Shown: positions 9,039 through 19,144, counted from the first letter of the stretch. The stretch: DNA of 64,000 nt from Palsa-506 sp963786975 (GCA_963786975.1 CAWBBE010000003.1:62001-126000); one strand, 5' to 3'. Notes: generated from the sequence alone by a model not told the origin. Made by a program: numbers and translations.

Positions 9039-10847
9039 ATGGCCATCCCGCCAAGGTCGGAATCATTCGAGGTGACCGACTACGTCGCCGTGCTGCGGCG
9101 CAGGTGGTGGATAGTGTTCGGCATGGTGTGCCTTGGCACGCTGGGGGCGGCCGCCTACGTCGCGGTCACGCCGAAGAGCTACACGGCCACCTCGAGCGTG
9201 CAGGTCTCCGCCAACGCGGCCAACAATAACAACGTCGCGGGCAGCCGCACCGCCACCGGCCCCACCGTCAACATGGACAACGAGGCGCAGGTCGTCCAGT
9301 CCACCACCGTTGCCGCGCAGGCCGCCAAGGACCTGAACAGCAAGCGCTCGGCGCAGCAGCTGTCCAAGCAGGTCAGCGTGAGCGTGCCGGCGAACACCTC
9401 GTTCCTCGATATCAGCTGCAGTGCGCCGTCGGCGACCGGCGCGCAGGCCTGCGCGCAGGCGTTCGCCCGGGCCTACCTGACCGTCCGGGGGCAGGCCGCC
9501 GTCGGCAAGATCGCTACCGAGCAGGCCCTGCTGGTCTCGAAGCAGAAGACGCTGCAGTCGCAGGTGATCAAGCTGAAGGCCAGGATCAAGGGGCTGCCCG
9601 CGACCTCGACGGCCCTGGCCAACCTGAAGCCCCAGCTGGCGACCAAGACCAGTGAGCTGGCCAAGCTCCGGGCGGGCATCTCCGCGCTTACCGCGTCGGT
9701 CAATACCAACCCCGGCAACATCTCCTCCCCGGCCGCGCTGCCGCTGGCGCCGAGCAACCCCAAGCCACTGCTCTACATCCCGAGCGGCCTGCTGGTGGGC
9801 CTGCTGGCCGGCGTCGTGCTGGCGTTTGCCGTGGACCGCCGGGACGGCCGGATCCACTCGGCCAAGGACGTCGAGCGCTTCCTGGACATGCCGGTGCTGT
9901 TCAGCCTCCCGCAGAAGCGGCTCAGCCCGCAGACGTCGATTGTGTCGCCGCGGTCCAGGACCGGCCGGGCTTTCACGGACCTGGCGCAGGCAGTGGCATC
10001 GAGTCTCGGTGACGGAAATCACGTGATCCTGGTGGCCGGCACGTCGGCGGGCGAGAGCGGCAGCGTGATCGCGGCCAACCTGGCCGCCACCCTGGCCAGG
10101 ACCCGGGCCGACGTGATCCTGGTCTGCGCCGACCTGCGGGATGCGGTCACGCCGCACCTGCTCGGCGTCAGCGACGGGCGCGGGCTCGCCGAGGTGCTGG
10201 CCGGCACGGCCGCGGTCGGCGAGGTCGCCCGGCGGCCCGCCGAGGTAGCCCGGCTCCGGGTCATCACGCCGGGCGTGGACACCGCGGCCGCGCTCAACCA
10301 CCTGCAGCACGATTCGACCCGGCGGATCGTGGCTGAGCTGCAGCGGGACGCTCGCTATGTGGTCATCGAGGCGCAGGCGACCGGCGACGGGGCCGACACC
10401 TTCAGCCTGGCCGAGTTCGCCGACGCTTCGCTGGTCGTGATCGAGGTGTCCGGTACCACGCAGAGCGAGGCGGCGGACAGCATCCGGCGGCTGGACCGGA
10501 TGCGGACCGCGGTGCTCGGCGCGGCGGTGCTGCCACCGATCCGCGGCAAGTCCAGCGCGGCCGGGCGGTCTGCCAAGGCGAAGCAGGATCCGCGCCTGGC
10601 GCAGGCCAAGCCGCGGTCAGCGCAGGGCCAGCAGGCCAAGCCCCGGGCGGCCGCCGACCCGCGGCCAAGGGTCCTGCCCGGCCAGGGCCAGCCGCAGCGG
10701 TCCGGGACGGCGGCAACCGCCACGGCGGCCCGCGGGGCCGGCGAGACCTGGCCGCTGCCGCATGTCTCGGTGACGCCCGCGGCCGACAAGAAGATGCCGC
10801 ATCCGATGCCAGAGGATCCCGCGGAGAAGGCCGCCGGGGGCAGCTGA
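9039..10847 (+). CDS. Wzz-like chain-length determinant with a degenerate BY-kinase domain
   Basis: 602 aa from ATG at 9039 (GAGGAG 9 bases upstream). First membrane helix follows RRRWW at residues 21-43; a long extracytoplasmic region (about 45-243) is predicted helical/coiled coil (KTLQSQVIKLKARIKG); second helix at about 245-266 (IPSGLLVGLLAGVVLAFAV). The cytoplasmic domain has the bacterial tyrosine kinase fold order, but Walker A reads AGTSAGESGSVIAANLA: the usual GEGKS is GESGS with no lysine. The Walker A' analogue is ILVCADLRD. The C-terminal 80 residues are Ala/Lys/Gln/Pro-rich with no tyrosine cluster. Likely regulates polymer length without kinase activity. Confidence 0.85.
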   Translation: MAIPPRSESFEVTDYVAVLRRRWWIVFGMVCLGTLGAAAYVAVTPKSYTATSSVQVSANAANNNNVAGSRTATGPTVNMDNEAQVVQSTTVAAQAAKDLNSKRSAQQLSKQVSVSVPANTSFLDISCSAPSATGAQACAQAFARAYLTVRGQAAVGKIATEQALLVSKQKTLQSQVIKLKARIKGLPATSTALANLKPQLATKTSELAKLRAGISALTASVNTNPGNISSPAALPLAPSNPKPLLYIPSGLLVGLLAGVVLAFAVDRRDGRIHSAKDVERFLDMPVLFSLPQKRLSPQTSIVSPRSRTGRAFTDLAQAVASSLGDGNHVILVAGTSAGESGSVIAANLAATLARTRADVILVCADLRDAVTPHLLGVSDGRGLAEVLAGTAAVGEVARRPAEVARLRVITPGVDTAAALNHLQHDSTRRIVAELQRDARYVVIEAQATGDGADTFSLAEFADASLVVIEVSGTTQSEAADSIRRLDRMRTAVLGAAVLPPIRGKSSAAGRSAKAKQDPRLAQAKPRSAQGQQAKPRAAADPRPRVLPGQGQPQRSGTAATATAARGAGETWPLPHVSVTPAADKKMPHPMPEDPAEKAAGGS

Positions 10848-11159
10848 CTATGCGGGCAGGGCTGGAGCCTGGATCAGGGCACCAGGCAGGCAGGCCTGAC
10901 CGGGCAGGGCCATGACGGCCCGGCTGCAGCCGGGCCGCCGGGACTACCGGTCCGCCGGGGGCGACACGCCCGCCGGCGATTACCGCGCGGCGCCGGCCCT
11001 CGGCACCGGCGGTCCCGGCTGGCCGATGCGCTCGGCCGGGCGGGCCAGCGGCAGCCGGCGCGGCCGGCCAGGCGCTGGCTGGCCAGCCATCCCGGCTGGC
11101 CGATAACGGCGCTGCTGGCGGGCTATCCGCTGTGGTGGGCGCTCGGCCTGGCCGACTTC
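10848..11159 (+). other. Region between the wzz-like and wzy-like genes, probably a broken N-terminus
   Basis: 312 bases with no clean gene. An ATG at 10912 opens 64 codons rich in Gly/Arg/Pro, and the last 80 bases encode hydrophobic sequence in the wzy frame. The simplest reading is that the wzy-like gene starts at 10912 with a cytoplasmic, Arg-rich tail and that one base is lost or gained near 11,040-11,090. No promoter or terminator is evident. Confidence 0.45.
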
Positions 11160-12464
11160 ATGTGGATCATCCTGGCGGTGCCGATGGCGGCCCGGATGCT
11201 GGCCTGGCGCCGGACCGGCCGCCGGATCCGGGTGCCGTCCGGCTTCGGCATCTGGCTGCTCTTCCTGATCTGGGTGCTGGCCGGGCTCCCGATGCTGCTG
11301 CTGACCGCGCCCGGAACCGTCGACAGCGCAGTCAGCCACCGGCTGATCTCGTTCGTGATCAGGGCGGCCAGCTACGGCGGCGTAACGGTGCTGCTGCTGT
11401 ACGCCGGCAACCTGACCGAGCGCGAGCTGCCCCGCCGGAAGCTCGCCTGGCTGCTCGGCCTGGTCGCGCTGTACGCCATCGGCGGCGGCGTCGGCGGGGT
11501 GCTCGCGCCCAGCTTCCAGTTCAGCTCGCCGACCCTGCTGCTGATCCCGCACAGCCTGCAGACCAACGTGCAGATCCAGGCCTCCATGCACCCCGGTCTG
11601 GCGCAGGTGCAGAACCTCTTCGGGACAACCGGCGGGCAACCGCGGCCAAAGGCGCCGTTCGACTACACCAACGCCTGGGGCAACAGCCTGACCATCCTGC
11701 TGCCCTGGCTGATCGTGGCCTGGTGGAAGGCCGGGACGCGCAGGCAGCGGCTGATCAGCGGCGGCGCGATGGTCATCGCGCTGGTGCCGCTGGTCTACTC
11801 GCTGAACCGGGGCGTGTGGATCGGAGTCGGGCTGGCGGCGTGCTATCTGGCGGTCCGGATGGCCGCGCGCGGCAAGCTCGGGCTGCTGACCGCGATCCTG
11901 GCCGGAATCGCCGTCGTCGTGGTAGCAGTGCTGGCCACCCCGCTGCAGGGCGTCATCAGCCAGCGGCTGCAGCATGGCAAGAGCAACGACCTGCGCGCGA
12001 CCCTGTCCGCGGTGGCGATGAAGGATGCACTGGCCTCGCCGGTCCTGGGGTACGGCGATACCAGGCAGGAGATCGGCAGCCCGAGCTCGATCGCCATCGG
12101 GCCGACGCCCAACTGCGGGAGCTGCGGCGAGACCCCGGTCGGCGGCAACGGCCAGCTGTGGCTGCTGCTGATCTGCAACGGCATCGTCGGTGCCGTCCTG
12201 TACCTCGCCTTCTTCGCCTTCGGGTGCTGGCGGTACTGGCGAGATACCAGCCCGTACGGGCTGGCCGGAGTGCTGGTCCTGCTGCTGTCCTTTGTCTACA
12301 TGTTCACTTACGTCGCGGTCGTCGCCCCGCTCGGCTTTACCATGCTGGCCTATGCGCTGCTCTGGCGCAGTGACCTGGCCCGGCGGCAGCCGGGCGGCCG
12401 GCTGCCGCCGGGCGAGGCGGCCGGGCCCGCTGAGCTAGCCGGCGCAGCCGGGCTGCCTGCGTGA
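11160..12464 (+). CDS. O-antigen polymerase/ligase-like membrane protein (Wzy-type)
   Basis: 434 aa from the first in-frame ATG, about ten predicted membrane helices, with a large extracytoplasmic loop (residues about 120-165) and a second loop holding PVLGYGDTRQE and CGSCGETPVGG, the region where Wzy_C proteins keep active-site residues. LNRGVWIGVGLAACYLA is typical of the family. The start is doubtful: immediately upstream, in frame but with no start codon back to 10848, the sequence reads WPITALLAGYPLWWALGL, which looks like a real first helix. An ATG at 10912 lies in another frame, so a frameshift near 11,040-11,090 probably hides the true N-terminus. Confidence 0.75.
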   Translation: MWIILAVPMAARMLAWRRTGRRIRVPSGFGIWLLFLIWVLAGLPMLLLTAPGTVDSAVSHRLISFVIRAASYGGVTVLLLYAGNLTERELPRRKLAWLLGLVALYAIGGGVGGVLAPSFQFSSPTLLLIPHSLQTNVQIQASMHPGLAQVQNLFGTTGGQPRPKAPFDYTNAWGNSLTILLPWLIVAWWKAGTRRQRLISGGAMVIALVPLVYSLNRGVWIGVGLAACYLAVRMAARGKLGLLTAILAGIAVVVVAVLATPLQGVISQRLQHGKSNDLRATLSAVAMKDALASPVLGYGDTRQEIGSPSSIAIGPTPNCGSCGETPVGGNGQLWLLLICNGIVGAVLYLAFFAFGCWRYWRDTSPYGLAGVLVLLLSFVYMFTYVAVVAPLGFTMLAYALLWRSDLARRQPGGRLPPGEAAGPAELAGAAGLPA

Positions 12465-14687
12465 TGGCACGGGCTTCCGCCAGGCAGCCGCGGGCGAGGC
12501 CGGGCCGGAGCGGCGGGCAGCAGGCCGGCCAGGGCGTGACCGGGAACGGCCGGGCCGCCGGGCCGGATCAGGCCGGCCCGGAACACGCGGAACCGGAGCA
12601 GGCCGGGCAGCGGCCGGCCTGGCACCCGGCCAGCCCGGACCTGATCACGCCGGACCCGGATGTGCCGGTGCCGGACGCGCCGGACCCGGATGTGCCGGAC
12701 CCGGACGCGGCCGACCCGGACGCGGCCGGCCTGGACGCGGCCGACCTGGACGCGCCGGTGCTGGACGCGCCGGACCTCACCGTGCCGATGCCGGTAATCC
12801 CGTGGACTGTCGCGGCCGAGCGCACCGCGCCCGGACGTGCCGCTCCCGGGGATGCCCTAGGTGACGCCCCCGCGGCTAGGCCAGCCGGGCAGCAGCGGCC
12901 CGGGCCGGCCGCGGCCGCCCAGGGCCCGGCTGCCCAGGCCCCCGCACCAGCCCTGGCGGCGCCGGCCCGGCGGTCCGGCCGCGGCGGGGCCGGCCTGGCC
13001 GAGGTCGCCCGCGGCGGCACCCTCAACCTGGCGGGCGCGGCCATCTCCGCGGTCGCCACCCTCGGCGTGACCCTGATCGTGACCAGGCAGTTCAGCCCGG
13101 CGGTGGCCGGCGCATTCTTCACCGCGACCTCGCTCTTCCTGATCATCGAGGCAGTGGCCAGCCTGGGTGCCTACACCGGCGCGGTGTACTTCATCGCGCG
13201 GCTCCGATCGCTCGGCGCGCACGACCGGATCCCGGTGATCCTGCGTGCGGCGGTGATCCCGGTCATCATCGCGTCAGTGCTGGCCACCGCGGCCATGCTG
13301 GTGTTCGCCGGGCCGCTGTCGGAGGTGCTGCTGGACGGCCACCTCGGCCGGGGCGGGGCAGCGCCCGGCGCGGTGGCGAACGCGCTGCGGGCGCTCGCGC
13401 TGGCGCTCCCGTTCGCCACCCTGCTGGACACGTTCCTCGGGGCCAGCCGGGGTTACCGTGACATGCACCCCACGGTCATGGTGGACAGGATCGGCCGGTC
13501 CATGATCCAGTGCCTGGCGGTGACCGCCGCCGCCGCCGCGGGCAGCGTGGCCCTGCTCGCGCCGCTGTGGGCCGTGCCGTACATTCCGGCGGCGGTCGCC
13601 GCGTGGCTCTGGCTCCGGCGCATCCGCCGCAGGCGGCCGCCCCGGCGGCGGGTGACGCTGGCGATGCTGACCGGGCGGAGCGCCGACGGCCGGCCGCAGG
13701 CCGGCCGCCAGGCGGCCACGGCGCCCGCGGACCAGCGGGCGCCAGCGGCCCGGCCCGGGCCGGCCGGCGGGTCCCGCAGCCGTCGAGCGGCCGCAGTCAA
13801 GGACGGAAAACAAGCGGCTGGCGAATGCCACGGCCGGGGGCTTCTGGCGGTTCACCGCGCCCCGCGGGCTGTCCACCCTCGCGCAGATCACGATCCAGCG
13901 GATCGACATCGTGCTGGTGGCGATCATGCTGGGGCCCCGCGAAGCGGCCGTCTACACCGCCGCTACCCGGTTCCTCGTGGTCGGCCAGCTCGGCAACGCG
14001 GCCATCAGCATGGCGGCGCAGCCCAGGTTCACCGAGATGTTCGCCGTCGGCGACCGGCGCGGGGCGAACGTCGTCTATCAGGCGACCACCGCCTGGCTGG
14101 TCATCCTGACCTGGCCGCTGTACCTGCTGGCGGTGATCTACGGACCACAGCTGCTGGCCGTCTTCGGGCACTCGTACCGGGCCGGGGACAGCGTGATGGT
14201 CGTCCTCGGGCTGACGATGCTCCTCGCCACCGCATGCGGTCAGGTCGACATGGTGCTCAACACCACCGGCCGCAGCAGCTGGAGTCTCGCCAACGGGCTG
14301 ATGGCCGTCACCATCAACGTCGGCCTCGACCTGTTCCTCATCCCCCGGTACGGGATCCTCGGCGCGGCGATCGGCTGGGCGGTGGCAATCGTGATCACCA
14401 ACCTGACCCCGCTGGCTCAGGTGGCGGCGGTCGTGCACCTGCACCCGTTCGGGCGCGGCACCTTCATCGCCTGCGCCCTGACGACGGCGAGCTTCGCCGC
14501 GGTGCCGCTGGCCGTCCGGGCGGTGGCGGGGAACAGCCTGGCCGCCGCCGCCGCGGCGGTGGCGGCCGGCTGCGTGCTGCTGGCGGCCGGCCTGTGGCGA
14601 TTCCGGCACCCGCTCGCGCTGGCCTTTATGCCCGGCCTGGCGTTTATCGACCGGAATACCAGGAATCGCGCCGCGGGAGGCGGATGA
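12464..14687 (+). CDS. Wzx-like polysaccharide flippase (MVF/MATE fold), frame broken near 13,690-13,790
   Basis: About 740 codons. ATG at 12464 shares a base with the TGA of the wzy-like gene. Residues 1-180 are a disordered, Asp/Pro- then Ala/Gly/Pro-rich cytoplasmic extension. Membrane helices begin at GGTLNLAGAAISAVATLGVTL and continue through LLDTFLGASRGYRDMHP, a typical flippase signature. After the cytoplasmic loop the match moves to another frame, continuing RLANATAGGFWRFTAPRGLS, then IQRIDIVLVAIMLG and nine or so helices to 14687. Both halves together give about 14 helices, so the gene looks functional apart from the one-base break. Confidence 0.82.
12650..12790 (+). repeat. Degenerate 15-bp coding repeats (Pro-Asp rich) in the flippase N-terminus
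   Basis: About nine imperfect copies of a 15-base unit of the type GACCCGGACGCGGCC, encoding PDPDV/PDPDAA/LDAADLDAP blocks. The result is a strongly acidic, proline-punctuated cytoplasmic tail ahead of the first membrane helix. Confidence 0.75.
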
Positions 14688-14837
14688 GACGACCCGGCGA
14701 TGATCCCGCTGCATTCCCGGCCGGGGCGCTGAAATCCGCCGCGAAGCGTTCCGGCCCGCGCTGATATCTCCGGTATCATCCGTCATCACAATAGACAGGC
14801 GGTAAGCTACGGAAATAGCTGAAGACGGGGACCGAAC

Positions 14838-15820
14838 GTGACCAAGATTTTGCTTGTCCTGCTCTGGCCTGCAGGTATCGCCGCGATTCTGGCCGTCGGG
14901 GCGCTGCTGGCCAGGCGCGCCAGGCCGGCCGAGCCGGGTGCGCGCAGCGTGCCCGGCAGCGCCGGGCCGGTGGTCCCGGCGGCGGCCGCGGCCGGGCGGG
15001 GCAGCAGGCACGGCACCCCGGCGGCGGGCCGTTCGGCCGGCCTGCCCCGGCGGTCCGCACCGCGGCCAGGTTCCTGCTGATCGTGCTCGCCGGAGCAGTG
15101 CTGGTATACGGCTTGATGGCGCTGCTCGGGCTGCTGGTGGTGCACGGCGGGCCCACCATCGACAAGCCGATCCAGACCTGGACCGTCGCGCACCGGATGC
15201 ACAAATGGGCCGCCGTGATGAACCGGCTCACCAAAATCGGCGACACCTGGACAACCTGGGGCGCGGCGGTTACCGCGGCGGTCTGCCTGGCGGTGACCTG
15301 GCGCCGGAACCGCTGGCTGCCGCCGGTGGCGCTGGCTGCCGCCATCGTGGTCGACCATTTCACTACCCTCTATATCCGGCACACCTTCGAGCGGCCCGGC
15401 CCGCCGGGCAGCCCGCACGGCACGTTCCCCTCGGGCGGCTGTGATCGCGTCGTCCTCATCTACGGGCTGATCGGCTACCTGCTCTGGTACGAGTTCAGCC
15501 GTCAGCGCCGGGCGGGTATCTGGGCCGGGACGGCAGTGGCCGCGCTGGCCTTCTCGGAGGGCTACAGCCGGGGGTACCTGACCCTGCACTGGTTCACCGA
15601 CATCCTCAGCGGCTGGCTGTACGGCGGCCTGCTGCTGCTCGTGTTCATCGTCGCTGTCCGGTACGTCGAAGGCAGCCCCGCCGGGCCAGGGCGCCTCGGC
15701 CGGCGTCGCACGGCCCCGGACGCGGTGCGGAGCCAGCAGCAGGCCTGCCCGGGTGATGCGCAGCCCGCGTCGCGGCGGGCGGCGCAAGGGCACCCGGCGC
15801 CGGGCCCGCCGCCGCGCTGA
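14838..15820 (+). CDS. PAP2-family membrane phosphatase, frame broken near 15,000-15,055
   Basis: About 327 codons. GTG at 14838 has GGGGA upstream and encodes a first helix (ILLVLLWPAGIAAILAVGALL); after a Gly/Pro linker the frame closes at 15080, while the rest of the protein continues in the neighbouring frame as RTAARFLLIVLAGAVLVYGL. Phosphatase motifs: RHTFERPGPP (motif 1), PSGGCDR where PSGH is usual (motif 2), and SRGYLTLHWFTDILSG (motif 3, complete). Five to six helices. In this locus it could recycle undecaprenyl diphosphate or dephosphorylate a lipid-linked intermediate. The His-to-Gly change in motif 2 leaves activity uncertain. Confidence 0.78.
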
Positions 15821-16892
15821 CCCGAGGCTGGTGCTGGCGACGGTCACCGCCATGGTCGGCCTGGCCACGACGTCGGCGGTGATCGCGTCGGTCCGGCATG
15901 CGGATGCGGCAGGCCCGGCGGGCACGGAGGCAGGCCTCGCGGCCGGGTCGCCGGGCGGCGGCCCGGACGCACCGGGCAGCCGGCCGGGGCCGGGCAGCAC
16001 GGACGGCCACGGCAACCGGTGGGCGGCCAGTCCGCTGGTGCCCGCGTCCGGTGCCTACCTCGGCGCTTACGTGCAGCCGGCTAGTTACACATCGCCGGGG
16101 CAGGTCGACGCGGTCCGCGCCTTCGAGCGGCAGCTTGGCCACCCGCTCGGCCTGGTGCATGTCTACCATCCGTGGGACTCGCCGTTCCCGTCGGCGGCTG
16201 ACCGGCACTTCGCCCGCAGCCGCCAGGCGCTGCTGCTCACCTGGGGCGGAACCCCGGACACCAGGACCATCATCGCGGGCGGATATGACGCGCTGATCCG
16301 GCAGCGAGCCGAGGCGGTCAGGCGCCTGCACCGCCCGATCCTGCTGGAATTCCGGCACGAAATGGACCGGGCGAACCTGCAATGGGCGATGCATTCCCCG
16401 GCCGACTACATCGCTGCCTGGGATCACATCAGGGCCATCTTCACCGCGGCCGGCGCCACCAATGCCAGCTGGGTCTGGTGTCCTACCGCCTATGGCTTCA
16501 CGCTCGGCCGCGCGCAGGCCTTCTACCCGGGAAACAAAGAGGTCGACTGGGTATGCGCAGACGCCTACTCGCCCTCGCCGTCGGTGCCGCTGAGCGTGAC
16601 CGCCGGGTCTTTCCTGGACTGGGCAGCGCGCCATCCCAAGCCGGTCATCATCGGCGAGTTCGGCGTCGGCGGGAACCCGGCCGGGTGGCCTGCCTGGCTG
16701 GCCGCGGCCTGGCTGGCCAGCCGTGATCCGCAGATCAAGGCGATGAGCTATTTCAGCGGCGACGGCACCGACAGCAACGGCCGTCCCTACGCGTACTCCA
16801 TGGGCGGGCACGCCGGGGCGGTCCGGGCATTCGGCAGGCTGCTGGCCGAACGGCAGTTCGGGCCCCGGGTACCGGGCGGCCCGACCCGGTGA
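15756..16892 (+). CDS. Secreted or membrane-anchored GH26-like glycoside hydrolase (paralogue 1)
   Basis: 378 aa. A very Arg-rich N-terminus precedes one hydrophobic helix (VLATVTAMVGLATTSAVIASV), then a Gly/Pro linker and a TIM-barrel-like domain from about residue 95. Candidate catalytic glutamates as in GH26 mannanases: LEFRHEMDR (acid/base) and IIGEFGV (nucleophile), with WVWCPTAYGF and VDWVCADAYSP between. About half its residues match the protein at 20110-21168. The ATG overlaps the 3' end of the phosphatase gene by 65 bases. It may trim or edit the polymer, or hydrolyse lipid-linked glycans. Substrate unknown. Confidence 0.8.
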   Translation: MRSPRRGGRRKGTRRRARRRADPRLVLATVTAMVGLATTSAVIASVRHADAAGPAGTEAGLAAGSPGGGPDAPGSRPGPGSTDGHGNRWAASPLVPASGAYLGAYVQPASYTSPGQVDAVRAFERQLGHPLGLVHVYHPWDSPFPSAADRHFARSRQALLLTWGGTPDTRTIIAGGYDALIRQRAEAVRRLHRPILLEFRHEMDRANLQWAMHSPADYIAAWDHIRAIFTAAGATNASWVWCPTAYGFTLGRAQAFYPGNKEVDWVCADAYSPSPSVPLSVTAGSFLDWAARHPKPVIIGEFGVGGNPAGWPAWLAAAWLASRDPQIKAMSYFSGDGTDSNGRPYAYSMGGHAGAVRAFGRLLAERQFGPRVPGGPTR

Positions 16893-18134
16893 ATGCCGCC
16901 GCGCCGCGGGCCGTTCCCGTCCCGGCCGGCCAGGGCAGAGCCGGTTACCTGCGAGAGGTCTCCGCCCTGCTGTGGCCGCCGCCGGCCTCCGTGACGGTGA
17001 GCCGGGCCGGCCTGCGGGCCGCCGCGGCGCCCTGCGCCAGCGAGTTCATCGTGCTGCCCGGGCTGAGCCGGCCGCGGCTGCTTGTCCCCCCTGCGGCCCG
17101 CCCGGCCGCGGCCGCGGTGCGCCGCTACGGCGAGCCGGGCGCCCGGGCCACCCGGCTGGCCACGCGGGCGCTGTCGCTCGCCCTGGCTACCGGGCTCGGC
17201 GGCGCCGTGCTGCGCGGCCGGGTCCGGGTGCACGCGCCGCCCGGCGCCGACACGATCGAGTCGTACCTGGCCGGAGCGCTCGGTCACGATGTGCTGGTCA
17301 GCATGCACCTTGGCGAGGCCCGGGCGAACCGCAAGCCGGTACTCCAGCTGCTCACCCCCCGCGGCGGCCCGGCCGGCTTCGCCAAGATCGGCATTAACCC
17401 GCTTACCTGCGGGCTGGTCCGGGCCGAGCGCGACGCGCTCGGCCGGCTTGGCCGGGCCAGGCTGGCCGGGCTGACCGTGCCCGAGGTCCTGCACTACGGC
17501 CAGTGGCGCGGCCTTGACGTGCTCGTCCTCGGCGCGCTCCCGGTATGGCTGCGCCGCCGGCCGGTGCGGTGGCCCCGGCTCGCGGCCGCGATGAGCGAGA
17601 TCGCGGGCGTCGACGGGCTGCGGCGGGCGCCGCTGGCCGGCAGCAGCTACTGGCGGCGGCTCACCAGCCGGCTAGCGGCGGCGGACCCCGGCGCGGGGCG
17701 CAGCGCGCTGGCCGCGGCGCTGGGCTCGCTGCCGGCCGGCTCGCGCCAGGCCGCTGGCCTTCGGCGCGTGGCACGGCGACTGGACGCCGTGGAACATGGC
17801 CAGTACCGACCGCGGGCTGCTGGTCTGGGACTGGGAGCGCTTCACCCGCGATGTGCCGCTCGGCTTCGACGCGCTGCATTACTGGCTGCAAACCGAGGTC
17901 GAGCCGGCCCGCGGCGAGCCCAGGGCGGCGGCGGCCGGCTGTATCGACCGCGCGCCGCAGCTGCTCGCGCCCTTCGGGGCCGGCCCGGCGGATGCCCGGC
18001 TTACGGCTATCCTGTACCTAGCTGACCTGGCCACCAGGTACCTGGCCGACCGGCAGGACAAGGCGGGGGCAAGGCTCGGCCAGGCGGGGGCCTGGCTCGT
18101 TCCGGCGATCACCGACGCGGTGGCGCGGCTATGA
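16889..18134 (+). CDS. Aminoglycoside phosphotransferase/choline-kinase-like protein, frame broken near 17,745-17,762
   Basis: About 415 codons. GTG at 16889 overlaps the preceding TGA (GTGA). The first 290 codons are a divergent N-lobe (FAKIGINPLTCGLVRAERDAL resembles the Lys and Glu of the kinase ATP site). Then the frame shifts and continues as AFGAWHGDWTPWNMAS, an APH-type catalytic loop (HGD...N), followed by LVWDWERF as the metal-binding DFG counterpart. With both core motifs kept it is probably an active small-molecule or glycan kinase. Its place between hydrolase and sulfotransferases suggests sugar phosphorylation, which is inference. Confidence 0.72.
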
Positions 18135-18167
18135 CCCGGCCGAGGCAAGCACCAGGCAACACCATCA

Positions 18168-18200
18168 CAGCAAACACGGGAAACGCAGCAAACACGGGAA
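18168..18200 (+). repeat. Short direct repeat upstream of the first sulfotransferase
   Basis: CAGCAAACACGGGAA occurs twice with an 18-base period (18168-18182, 18186-18200), in a stretch unusually low in GC for this window (18135-18272). A 49-codon frame through it (ATG 18131) looks non-coding. Confidence 0.6.
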
Positions 18201-18272
18201 TCACCGCAAGCACAGCTATCGCGGCAGATGCCAGGCATCGCAGCAAGCACGGACTCGGAGGCGCACGCGCAT

Positions 18273-19144
18273 ATGGCTGACGGCTCATCCTTCTCGCCAT
18301 CGGTCAAACGGGCGGCGCACGGGCTCTCGGTCACGGCCGGCGGCTGACCTACCGGGCCAGGATGCTCCCGGCCTTCCTGATCGTCGGCGCGCAGCGGTCC
18401 GGCACTACCTCGATGTACCGCACGCTCAGCCAGCACCCCGCCGTCGCCAAGGCGGTATGGCACAAGGGCGTGCATTACTTCGACACCGGCTACGCCCGCG
18501 GGCCTGCCTGGTACCAGGCGCACTTCCCGCTGCGGGCCCGCGCGCGGCGGGCCGTCCGGGAGCTGCCCGGCGTGGCCCCGGTGACCTTCGAGTCCAGCCC
18601 GTACTACATGTTCCACCCGCTGGCCGCCGGGCGGATCGCCCGCGACCTGCCCGGCGTGAAGCTGCTCGTGCTGCTCCGGGATCCGGTCGAGCGGGCCTAC
18701 TCGGCGCACGCCCATGAGCTCGCCCGCGGCTACGAGACCGAGCCCTTCGCCCGGGCGCTCGAGCTTGAGCCCGGCCGGCTGGCAGGCGAGGCGGAGCGGA
18801 TCATGGCCGACCCGGCCTACGTCAGCCACAGCCACCAGCACCAGGCCTACCGGGCCCGCGGCCAGTACATCGAGCAGCTGGAACGGCTGGAAGGGCTGGT
18901 CGGCCGGGACCGGATCCACGTCGTGGACAGCAGTGACTTCTTCACCGCGCCGGAGCCTGCCTACCAGGGCGTGCTGGAGTTCCTCCGGCTGCCGCGGCTG
19001 GGTGATCCCGCCTTCGAGCGGCACAACGCCCGGCCGCGCTCGCCAATGCCGGACGAGCTGCGGGCCGGGCTGGACGAGCACTTCCGGCCCTACGATGAGC
19101 GGCTGGCCAAGTGGCTCGGCTGGGAACCGAGCTGGCGGCGATGA
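18273..19144 (+). CDS. Sulfotransferase (paralogue 1), frame broken near 18,340
   Basis: About 290 codons. ATG at 18273 has GGAGG 11 bases upstream and begins MADGSSFSPSVKRAAHGL; near 18,338-18,348 the frame must lose or gain one base to continue as RLTYRARMLPAFLIVGAQRSGTT, the usual N-terminus of actinobacterial sulfotransferases. PAPS 5'-phosphosulfate loop: GAQRSGTTSMYR; 3'-phosphate element: LVLLRDPVERAYSAH. The C-terminal end has FRPYDERLAKWLGW, typical of carbohydrate sulfotransferases. Without the repair the only in-frame ATG is at 18362. Likely transfers sulfate to the polysaccharide or its precursor. Confidence 0.85.

Noticed and set aside
18131..18280. Small 49-codon frame with ATGA coupling ahead of the first sulfotransferase
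   Set aside because: Its Asn/Thr/Ala repeats come from a short direct repeat, and the real sulfotransferase start at 18273 with GGAGG explains the region better.
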